A DNA stretch of 64,000 bases from Longimicrobium sp. Its GTDB lineage: Bacteria; Gemmatimonadota; Gemmatimonadetes; Longimicrobiales; Longimicrobiaceae. Numbering within the stretch: the first letter of the stretch is position 1; every line of letters begins with the position of its first letter. Below the pieces are notes generated by a model, which ran no database searches, was not told the origin of the DNA, and saw only the letters and a list, made by a program, of their open reading frames with translations. Below, one piece after another: positions 57,914 through 64,000 of the stretch. Where the stretch lies: contig NZ_DASVSF010000011.1 in the NCBI RefSeq assembly GCF_036388275.1, positions 62,001 to 126,000 on the forward strand, given 5' to 3'. The translations under genes and the position numbers were made by a program.

Positions 57914-58969
57914 TCAGACCCAGGTCTGCTGGATCTTGCCCACGGCGGCGATTCGCTCCTCGGCGATACGGTCGGCGGCCACGTAGGTGGGCAGCCCCGC
58001 GTTCGCCGACAGCTCGAAGATGCGCAGCAGGGTGGTGTAGATGTCGCCCGCCTTGCGCATGGAGCGCTCGGCCGTCCACCCGTTCAGCTCGCCGTACACG
58101 TTGATCAGCCCGCCGGCGTTGATCACGTAGTCGGGGGCGTACAGGATGCCGCGCGCGTGCAGGTCGTCGCCGTGGCGCGCCTCGCCCAGCACGTTGTTGG
58201 CGGCGCCCGCGACGATGTCCACCTTCAGCAGCGGGATGGTGTCGTCGTTCACGGTGGCGCCCAGCGCGCTGGGCGCGTAGATGTCGGCCTCGACGCCGTA
58301 GATGGCGTCGGGCGCCACCGCCTCGGCGCCGAACTCGTGCACGATGCGCTGCACCCGCTCCTGGTCGATGTCGGTCACCACCAGGCGGGCGCCCTCGGAG
58401 GCCAGGTTCTGGCACAGGTAGTAGCCCACGTGCCCCACGCCCTGTACCGTCACCCGCTTGCCGCTCAGGCTGTCGGAGCCGTACTTGGCCATCGCGGCCG
58501 CCTTGATGCCGCGGTACACGCCGTACGCGGTGACGGGAGACGGGTCACCCGACGTCTGCGCGCGGCCGGTGACGTGTTCCGTCTCCATGGCCACGAACTC
58601 CATGTCGTCGACCGACGTGCCCACGTCCTCGGCCGTGATGTAGCGGCCCTTGAGCGTCTCCACGAAGCGGCCGTGCGCGCGGAAGATCTCCTCGCGGTTG
58701 GTGCTGCGAGGGTCGCCCAGGATCACCGACTTGCCGCCGCCCAGGTTCAGCCCGGCCACGGAGGCCTTGTACGTCATGCCGCGCGACAGGCGCAGGGAGT
58801 CGACGAACGCTTCCTGGTCGTTGTTGTAGTTCCAGAACCGCGTGCCACCCAGCGCGGGGCCGAGCACCGTGTTGTGGATCGCGATGATCCCCTTGTAGCC
58901 GCACGAAGGCTCCTGGCAGAACACCACCTGCTCGTGGTCGTGCTCGCCCATCAGCGAAAAGAGTTCCAT
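57914..58969 (-). CDS. Leucine/valine dehydrogenase (Glu/Leu/Phe/Val family)
   Basis: 351 residues, the size of leucine/valine dehydrogenases. FCQEPSCGYKGIIAIHNTVL, GPALGGTRFW, RLSRGMTYKASVAGLNLGGG (first catalytic Lys in YKAS), KSVILGDPRS, AEDVGTSVDDMEFVAMETEH, nucleotide fold VTVQGVGHVGYYLCQNLASE, and NNVLGEARHGDDLHARGILY with PDYVINAGGLINV. NAD+-linked oxidative deamination of branched-chain amino acids to 2-keto acids; Phe dehydrogenase is the alternative. First step feeding the oxidation genes upstream. Confidence 0.92.
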   Translation of the reverse strand: MELFSLMGEHDHEQVVFCQEPSCGYKGIIAIHNTVLGPALGGTRFWNYNNDQEAFVDSLRLSRGMTYKASVAGLNLGGGKSVILGDPRSTNREEIFRAHGRFVETLKGRYITAEDVGTSVDDMEFVAMETEHVTGRAQTSGDPSPVTAYGVYRGIKAAAMAKYGSDSLSGKRVTVQGVGHVGYYLCQNLASEGARLVVTDIDQERVQRIVHEFGAEAVAPDAIYGVEADIYAPSALGATVNDDTIPLLKVDIVAGAANNVLGEARHGDDLHARGILYAPDYVINAGGLINVYGELNGWTAERSMRKAGDIYTTLLRIFELSANAGLPTYVAADRIAEERIAAVGKIQQTWV

Positions 58970-59078
58970 GCCCGTTTCGGTCCAGTGTAATGCGTGTGGG
59001 TGGGCGCGGCGGCGGGCGCCCTCGCCGGCGGGGCGGGGCCCCGGCGGCGGATCAGGTGTTCGGCCGGGTTCCGGCGGC

Positions 59079-60215
59079 CTACCGGTACAGCTCGCGAGCG
59101 ATCACCGTCCGCTGAATTTCGCTCGTTCCCTCGTAGATCTCCGTCACCTTGGCGTCGCGGAACAGCCGCTCCACCGGATACTCCTTCACGTAGCCATATC
59201 CGCCGAACACCTGCACGGCCTCGGTGGTCACGTACATGGCGGCCTCGGAGGCGAACAGCTTGGCCATCGACGACAGCCGCGCCTCGGGCCGGCCCGCGTC
59301 CTTGGCAGCCGCGGCGCGCATCACCAGCGACCGGGCCGCTTCCACGCGCATGGCCATGTTCGCCAGCTTGAACTGCATCCCCTGGAAGGCCCGGATGGGG
59401 GTGCCGAACTGCTTGCGCTCGTCGGCGTAGCGTACGGCGTGCTCCAGCGCCGCCTGGGCGATCCCCGTCGCCACGGCGGCGATGCCCATCCGTCCCCCGT
59501 CCAGCCCCTGCAGCGCGTAGATGAACCCCAGCGACGGGTCGCCCAGCACCTGGTCGTCGGCCACGAACAGGTCGCGGAAGGCGATGCCCACCGTTTCCGA
59601 GGCGCGCTGCCCCATCTTGTCTTCCTTCTTCCCGACGATGTAGCCCTCCGCGTCGGTCGGGACGATGAAGGCGCCGATGCCCTTGGCCCCGCGGCGGTCG
59701 TCGGGCGTGTCGGTGCGGGCCATGGCCACCACCACGTCGCCAAAGCCGCCGTTGGTGACCCACGCCTTGGCGCCGTTCAGCACCCAGCCACCGTCCACGC
59801 GGCGCGCCTGCGCCGCCATCCGCGCGGCGTCGGAGCCCGCATCGGGCTCGGAGAGCGAGAACGCGCCCAGCCACTCGCCGCGCGCCATGGGCATGAGCCA
59901 GCGCTCCTTCTGCGCGTCGGTGCCGTGCGCCAGGATCATCTGCGTGGGGAGCGAGTTGTGCACGCTCATGGCCACGGCCACCGAGGCGTCGCCCCGGGCG
60001 ATCTCCTCCAGGGCGATCAGGTACGTGGCCGTGTCCATCCCCAGCCCCTCGTACTGCTCCGGAAGCAGCATTCCCAGGAAGCCCAGCTCGCCCAGCTTCT
60101 GCACGACCTCGCGGGGAAAGTGCGCCTCGCGGTCCCACTCCTCGGCGTGCGGCCTCAGCTCGCCGTCGGCGAATTCGCGCGCAAGGTCCCTGATCTGCTG
60201 CTGCTCTTCGGTCAT
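59079..60215 (-). CDS. Acyl-CoA dehydrogenase
   Basis: 378 residues from ATG 60215; an ATG 48 bases upstream (60263) would add a leader of improbable sequence. FAD enzyme of short/branched-chain type: MTEEQQQIRDLAREFADGEL, MLLPEQYEGLGMDTATYLIA, ALSEPDAGSD-like AFSLSEPDAGSDAARMAA, NGAKAWVTNGGF, DRRGAKGIGAFIV, GSSRGMQFKL-type AFQGMQFKLANMAMRVEAAR, VFGGYGYVKEYPVERLFRDA, and the catalytic Glu in EIYEGTSEIQRTV. Substrate (isovaleryl, butyryl or isobutyryl-CoA) cannot be fixed. Confidence 0.95.
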   Translation of the reverse strand: MTEEQQQIRDLAREFADGELRPHAEEWDREAHFPREVVQKLGELGFLGMLLPEQYEGLGMDTATYLIALEEIARGDASVAVAMSVHNSLPTQMILAHGTDAQKERWLMPMARGEWLGAFSLSEPDAGSDAARMAAQARRVDGGWVLNGAKAWVTNGGFGDVVVAMARTDTPDDRRGAKGIGAFIVPTDAEGYIVGKKEDKMGQRASETVGIAFRDLFVADDQVLGDPSLGFIYALQGLDGGRMGIAAVATGIAQAALEHAVRYADERKQFGTPIRAFQGMQFKLANMAMRVEAARSLVMRAAAAKDAGRPEARLSSMAKLFASEAAMYVTTEAVQVFGGYGYVKEYPVERLFRDAKVTEIYEGTSEIQRTVIARELYR

Positions 60216-60225
60216 CAACCCCAGC

Positions 60226-60254
60226 GTGCGTAAGTGCGTGAGTGCGTACGTGCG
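60226..60254 (-). repeat. Octamer microsatellite in the acyl-CoA dehydrogenase leader
   Basis: GTGCGTA-AGTGCGTG-AGTGCGTA-CGTGCG units 10 bases upstream of the ATG at 60215 on the minus strand. Confidence 0.65.
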
Positions 60255-60292
60255 CTGGTCCATACAGCGGACGGCCGCGCGGTGGATCTACG

Positions 60293-60538
60293 TCAGTTGC
60301 AGCGGTCCTCGGGACGTGCATACGAGCGCAGCAGTCCGCAGCGGCTGCAGCGCAGCGTGGTGACGTCGTAGCGCGGCCGGTCGCTCACCTTGAGCCCGGC
60401 CGTCATCCCCAGGAACTTCTGCATCGTGGGCTCTCCGCCCACCCAGTACTGCTGAGCCGCAACCGAGTAGTCGCCCCGGTCGACGACGAATCCGGGCTCC
60501 ATCTCACCGCCGCACTCCGCGCAGTCAACCGCCGCCAT
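60293..60538 (-). CDS. Small zinc-ribbon protein
   Basis: 81 residues from ATG 60538. Two CxxC knuckles: DCAECGGEMEPGFVVDRGD and TLRCSRCGLLRSYARPED, typical of small Zn-ribbon proteins. A hydrophobic stretch with two aromatic residues lies between (AAQQYWVGGEPTMQKFLGM). Role unknown; sits inside the oxidation cluster. Confidence 0.78.
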   Translation of the reverse strand: MAAVDCAECGGEMEPGFVVDRGDYSVAAQQYWVGGEPTMQKFLGMTAGLKVSDRPRYDVTTLRCSRCGLLRSYARPEDRCN

Positions 60539-60614
60539 GCCGCCCCTGTTCCCGGTGTTTACCTGTCGTGCGATGCGCGCGACTCTGCGCAACTTCCGCA
60601 CTTACGAGCCAAGA

Positions 60615-61472
60615 TCACGCACGGTAGTCGTAGAAGCCTTCACCCGTCTTGCGGCCCAGCTTGCCGGCGGCCACGTACTTTCGCAGCAAGGGGCACGGGC
60701 GGTACTTGTCGTCGCCCAGGCCGTCGTGCAGCACCTGCATGATGGCCAGGCAGGTGTCCAGCCCGATCAGGTCCGCCAGCGCCAGCGGCCCCATCGGGTG
60801 GTTCATCCCCAGCTTCATCACCGTGTCGATGGCTTCGCGGTCCGCCACGCCCTCCATCAGGCAGAAGACGGCCTCGTTGATCATGGGCATCAGGATGCGG
60901 TTGGACACGAAGCCCGGGTAATCCTGCGCCTCGGCCACGGTCTTCCCCAGCTTCTCCGACGTCGCCACGATGGTGCGCGTGGTCTCGTCCGACGTCGCCA
61001 GCCCGCGGATGATCTCCACCAGCTTCATCACGGGGACGGGATTCATGAAGTGCATCCCGATCACCCGGTCAGCCCGCTTCGTGCGCCCGGCGATCTCGGT
61101 GATGGAGATGGACGACGTGTTGCTGGCCAGGATGGCGTGCTCGGCCGCGACCGTGTCCAGCTCCTCGAAGATGCGGAACTTCAGGTCGCGGTTCTCGGTC
61201 GCGGCCTCGACGATCAGGTCCGCGTCCGCGGCGGCGGAAAGCTCCGTGGCGGTGCGGATGCGGCCCATCGCGGCAGCCTTGTCGTCTTCGGACAGGGCGC
61301 CCTTCTTGATCTGCCGGTCCATGTTGCCGCCGATGGTCTTCAGCGCGCCTTCCAGCGCCTCGGCGCGCACGTCGATCATCGTCACGTCATAGCCGCCATG
61401 GGCAAACACGTGCACGATGCCGTTGCCCATGGTTCCCGCCCCCACCACCGCGACCTTCCGGATCTCCGCCAT
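60615..61472 (-). CDS. hbd: 3-hydroxybutyryl-CoA dehydrogenase
   Basis: 285 residues, standard size. NAD-binding: KVAVVGAGTMGNGIVHVFAH, then DADLIVEAATENRDLKFRIF, SNTSSISITEIAGRT, GMHFMNPVPVMKLVEIIRG (catalytic His with Glu), and C-terminal part DYPGFVSNRILMPMINEAVF, GVADREAIDTVMKLGMNHPM, GPLALADLIGLDTCLAIMQV. Oxidises (S)-3-hydroxyacyl-CoA. With the acyl-CoA dehydrogenase and thiolase it completes a short-chain beta-oxidation set; the hydratase is not in view. Confidence 0.95.
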   Translation of the reverse strand: MAEIRKVAVVGAGTMGNGIVHVFAHGGYDVTMIDVRAEALEGALKTIGGNMDRQIKKGALSEDDKAAAMGRIRTATELSAAADADLIVEAATENRDLKFRIFEELDTVAAEHAILASNTSSISITEIAGRTKRADRVIGMHFMNPVPVMKLVEIIRGLATSDETTRTIVATSEKLGKTVAEAQDYPGFVSNRILMPMINEAVFCLMEGVADREAIDTVMKLGMNHPMGPLALADLIGLDTCLAIMQVLHDGLGDDKYRPCPLLRKYVAAGKLGRKTGEGFYDYRA

Positions 61473-61536
61473 TTCGCTCTATCTCTGTTCAAATTCGCAC
61501 GGGGGTCGATGGCCCCCGCCGGGGTTCTCATTCGAT

Positions 61537-61911
61537 TCAGCGCAGCGCCACCCAGAGGGCGACGTACGCCGCGAGAAGCATGGCGCCGGTGACCATGGTC
61601 CACACCGCCGCGTTGGATGTATAGGCGGCGCGGCGCTCCTCGCGCTCGGAGGCCCGGTCCAGCGCCTGCCGAACGCCGCCCGCGTCCACCACGTCCCGCA
61701 CGCCGACTGAGCGCTTTCCGGCGATCAGCCCGCTGGCGCCGAACAGCACCATCATCACGCCGGCCGTGAACACCATCAGCAGCCACACGTGGTCCCGCTC
61801 CAGCGCCCGGTCCATCCCCAGCGCGCGGAAGGGGAACAGCACCGGCACGAGCGCGGGGAACACGATGGCGACGGCCGCCGCGCTCCCCCAGAAACGACGT
61901 GCGGGGCTCAC
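61537..61911 (-). CDS. Small membrane protein next to the CPBP protease
   Basis: 124 residues from the GTG at 61911, overlapping the CPBP stop (GTGA). Three membrane helices (FWGSAAAVAIVFPALVPVLF, VWLLMVFTAGVMMVLFGASG, VWTMVTGAMLLAAYVALWVA) and a charged loop (VRQALDRASEREERRAAYTS). Unknown function; probably co-expressed with the protease. Confidence 0.6.
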   Translation of the reverse strand: MSPARRFWGSAAAVAIVFPALVPVLFPFRALGMDRALERDHVWLLMVFTAGVMMVLFGASGLIAGKRSVGVRDVVDAGGVRQALDRASEREERRAAYTSNAAVWTMVTGAMLLAAYVALWVALR

Positions 61912-62837
61912 CGCCACCCCTCGCCGATCCGCGCGTCCACCAGCGGCCGCAGTTCGCGCATCCGCGCGCTCTCGCCGATCCGCCGCGTCCGCGTCAGCCA
62001 CACGGTGCCCAGCGCCAGCGTCAACGTCGCCGCCACGCCGGCCTCGGGACCGAAGGCGCCCCCCGTCCACCAGTCGGCGCCGGTCTCGTGCGCGTCGTAG
62101 TACGGCGCGTCGAAGGGGCGAAAGCCGCTGACGGGAAAGTCCAGCAGCCCCGACATCGCCCAGTTCCATCCCATGTGCACCGCGGTGGCGAACCACAGCG
62201 ACCGCGTGCGCAGATAGGCGACGCCAAGCATGAACCCGGCCAGGAAGATGTTCGCCAGCCCCAAGGCCGTCACGTTCGGGTTGTGGCCGTGCACGTACGT
62301 GAACAGCGCCGACGTCACCAGCAGCGTGGGCCAGACACCGATTCCCTGCACCAGCACCTGGAACGGATAGCCCCGGAAGAGCACCTCTTCCAGGGCGGCC
62401 GCCACCCAGAAGAACAGCAGCGCCCGTCCCAGGGCGGCGACATATTCGGACACCGTGCCCGGTTCGGCAACCCACCGGGCCGTACCCGCCACCGCAAGCA
62501 AAACGACGGCGGCGCCCAACATGGCGCCGCCGGCCAGTGTTCCGAAAGCGGAATCCCTCAACCCGGCGGGCTCGGCGGCGAAGCCGAGCGCTCCCGCGGG
62601 CCGCTGGTCGACCGCGCGAATCATCACCCACCCCGCAACCAACGCGCCCAAAAGCGCGGCGGAGGTCGTGGCGAGCATGCTCTGCGACAGCCCCGCCGCG
62701 CCGACGGCGACGGTCAGGACGCGGGTCACGACCACGAAGAGCAGCGAGTACAGCACCAGCCGCCACCCCGCGCGCAGCCCGTACGAGCCCTGGAAGACGA
62801 ACTCGGCCGTCGTGCGCGGGGCGGACGCCTCCGTCAT
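61908..62837 (-). CDS. CPBP family intramembrane protease
   Basis: 309 residues, eight or so membrane helices. CPBP/Abi motifs: ALEEVLFRGYPFQVLVQGI (Glu-Glu pair, Arg, Gly), TSALFTYVHGHNP, and HMGWNWAMSGLLDFP. Members cut isoprenylated or other membrane substrates or protect against bacteriocins. Upstream BioY ends 5 bases before this start. Confidence 0.9.
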   Translation of the reverse strand: MTEASAPRTTAEFVFQGSYGLRAGWRLVLYSLLFVVVTRVLTVAVGAAGLSQSMLATTSAALLGALVAGWVMIRAVDQRPAGALGFAAEPAGLRDSAFGTLAGGAMLGAAVVLLAVAGTARWVAEPGTVSEYVAALGRALLFFWVAAALEEVLFRGYPFQVLVQGIGVWPTLLVTSALFTYVHGHNPNVTALGLANIFLAGFMLGVAYLRTRSLWFATAVHMGWNWAMSGLLDFPVSGFRPFDAPYYDAHETGADWWTGGAFGPEAGVAATLTLALGTVWLTRTRRIGESARMRELRPLVDARIGEGWR

Positions 62838-62841
62838 CCGG

Positions 62842-63414
62842 TCAGGCGACCCGCGCGCGTGTCCGCCCGCCGATGCGCCGCGCGATCGCCAGCACCATCG
62901 CCACCTTCACCAGGTCCATCAGCACGAAGGGACGCAGTCCCAGCGCGACGGCCACGTTCACGTCGCCGACGATCGACAGCCAGGCGAGCCCGCCCGCGTA
63001 GATCGTGGCGAGGCCCAGCAGCAGCCCAGCCAGCGTCCGCAGTGCCGAGCAGTCGGCCCACATGCCGGCGAGGAACGCGGCCAGGGGATACGCCATCAGA
63101 TAGCCGCCGGTCGGGCCCAACAGGTACGCGGCGCCGCCACCCGCCACGAACACCGGCAGCCCGGCGATGCCGGCCGCCAGGTACAGCGCCTGGCTGGCCG
63201 CGCCCAGGCGCGCGCCCAGGAGCACGCCGGCGAGGATCACGAACAGCGGCTGGAAGGTAAACGGCACCGGCGTTCCCGGGATCAGCACCGAGATGCGGGC
63301 GCCGACGGCCGTGGCCGCGGCGAGCGCCACGACGCCGATCACCCGGCGCGCGGTGCGGGAGGGAACGAGCCCGGCGGCGGCCGGCTGGGTCAGGGTGAAG
63401 CGGTTGGTCGTCAT
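62842..63414 (-). CDS. bioY: BioY biotin transporter S component
   Basis: 190 residues from ATG 63414. Six membrane helices; GARISVLIPGTPVPFTFQPL, FVILAGVLLGARLGAASQAL, YLAAGIAGLPVFV, YLLGPTGGYLMAYPLAAFLA and a Lys/Asp-ending loop are BioY signatures. Imports biotin through an ECF-type complex or alone. A biotin-dependent carboxylase subunit occurs at 412-1962. Confidence 0.95.
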   Translation of the reverse strand: MTTNRFTLTQPAAAGLVPSRTARRVIGVVALAAATAVGARISVLIPGTPVPFTFQPLFVILAGVLLGARLGAASQALYLAAGIAGLPVFVAGGGAAYLLGPTGGYLMAYPLAAFLAGMWADCSALRTLAGLLLGLATIYAGGLAWLSIVGDVNVAVALGLRPFVLMDLVKVAMVLAIARRIGGRTRARVA

Positions 63415-63456
63415 GCGTGTCGGCTCAGGTGTGGTTCGAGGTTCGGACCCTGCTGG

Positions 63457-63506
63457 GGCGAATGAATTCGCGGCAACGACCACACGAAGTCCACCTTCGT
63501 GGACTG
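63457..63506 (+). repeat. Two-hairpin element, copy I
   Basis: Hairpin 1 GCGAATgaATTCGC (63458-63471), 16-nt linker with GCAAC and ACACGA, hairpin 2 AGTCCAC-CTTC-GTGGACT (63488-63505), the A-T variant also seen in copy A. Confidence 0.85.
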
Positions 63507-63615
63507 CACGCGGTCGTGCGATCCGTGGGGTCGTGCTCGCTTCGAATTCGACGATCGCCCGGCTAGAAAGACACCTCGCCTCCAGCACCCTATGGGCCGG
63601 AGGCGAGGGAGGAGA

Positions 63616-64000
63616 TTAGACGCGCTCGACGGAGAGCGCTACGGCGTCGCCGCCGCCCAGGCACAGAGTGGCCAGGCCGGTGGAGACGTCGCGATCGATC
63701 ATGGCATGCAGCAGCGTCGTGAGAACGCGCGCGCCCGACGCGCCGATGGGGTGGCCCAGCGCCACCGCGCCGCCGTTCACGTTCACGCGGTCCCAGTCCC
63801 ACCCCAGGCCAGCCCCATCCGCCAGCGCCTGCACGGCGAACGCCTCGTTGGCCTCGATCAGGTCGTAGTCGCTGATCTGGCTCCCCTGCTTCTTCATCAG
63901 CTTCTTCACGGCCTCGATCGGCGCGAAGAAGAGCTCCTTGGGCTCCACCGCGCCCGTCGAGTACGCGGCGATGCGGGCCAGGATGGTCAGCCCGTGGGCC
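63616..64000 (-). CDS. Acetyl-CoA acetyltransferase (thiolase), C-terminal part
   Basis: 128 codons, open to the right window edge, so the N-terminus with the acylated Cys is outside. C-terminal thiolase features: YDLIEANEAFAVQALADGAG, the GHP-containing NVNGGAVALGHPIGASGARV, and the second active Cys in ATLCLGGGDAVALSVERV. Thiolytic cleavage of 3-ketoacyl-CoA or the reverse condensation. With hbd it fits a beta-oxidation or acetoacetyl-CoA route. Confidence 0.95.
   Translation of the reverse strand, partial: AHGLTILARIAAYSTGAVEPKELFFAPIEAVKKLMKKQGSQISDYDLIEANEAFAVQALADGAGLGWDWDRVNVNGGAVALGHPIGASGARVLTTLLHAMIDRDVSTGLATLCLGGGDAVALSVERV

Overview
The window looks like a chromosome segment of a Gemmatimonadota bacterium of the Longimicrobium type. 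This is an inference from style: very GC-rich coding DNA, many secreted or lipoprotein hypotheticals, HAF/PKD and I9-S8 secreted proteins, and GC-rich intergenic repeats of a kind I associate with that group. A complete tmRNA gene is present. I see no tRNA, rRNA, insertion sequence, prophage or CRISPR array.

Layout. 1-12.3 kb: a partial gene, a biotin-dependent carboxylase beta subunit, a broken subtilase, and secreted or enzyme genes (P1 peptidase, DUF4337, His-rich protein, phosphodiester glycosidase, fasciclin). 12.5-21.2 kb: signalling block, with a 1726-residue GAF/9xPAS hybrid kinase translationally coupled to a receiver-kinase, then a second response-regulator/kinase pair. 21.8-26.5 kb: HipA-like kinase with DUF3037, AraC regulator, small membrane proteins, TonB-like protein. 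26.5-27.7 kb: a less GC-rich, probably acquired two-gene module (small basic protein plus a TIR/deoxyribosyltransferase-like protein). 27.8-35.4 kb: Tex, rnhB operon, KhtTU-type K+/H+ antiporter. 35.4-41.6 kb: HAF/PKD lipoprotein and the ffh-rpsP-rimM-trmD-rplS cluster. 41.8-45.2 kb: HigBA-like toxin-antitoxin, atypical kinase, ssrA, outer-membrane protein. 45.3-52.5 kb: nuclease-helicase of Dna2/Cas4 type and a feoA-feoA-feoB-small Cys-rich protein operon. 52.6-57.7 kb: LivK-like binding protein, a paralogous TPR pair, a DUF2188/PIN pair. 57.9-64 kb: amino-acid/fatty-acid oxidation genes (Leu/Val dehydrogenase, acyl-CoA dehydrogenase, 3-hydroxyacyl-CoA dehydrogenase, thiolase), CPBP protease and BioY.

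Working together: the oxidation enzymes, the carboxylase beta subunit and the BioY biotin importer fit branched-chain amino-acid and short-chain acyl-CoA catabolism. The feo operon is preceded by a Fur-box-like site. Several toxin-antitoxin or defence-like modules are scattered between housekeeping operons.

The least explained signals are: (i) nine copies of a roughly 50-bp element made of two hairpins whose stems vary in a compensatory way at fixed spacing; (ii) octamer microsatellites next to several genes, one of which forms the hairpin of the ffh terminator; (iii) the 26.9-27.7 kb module; (iv) a ribosomal protein S16 with an alanine-rich tail of about 140 residues.
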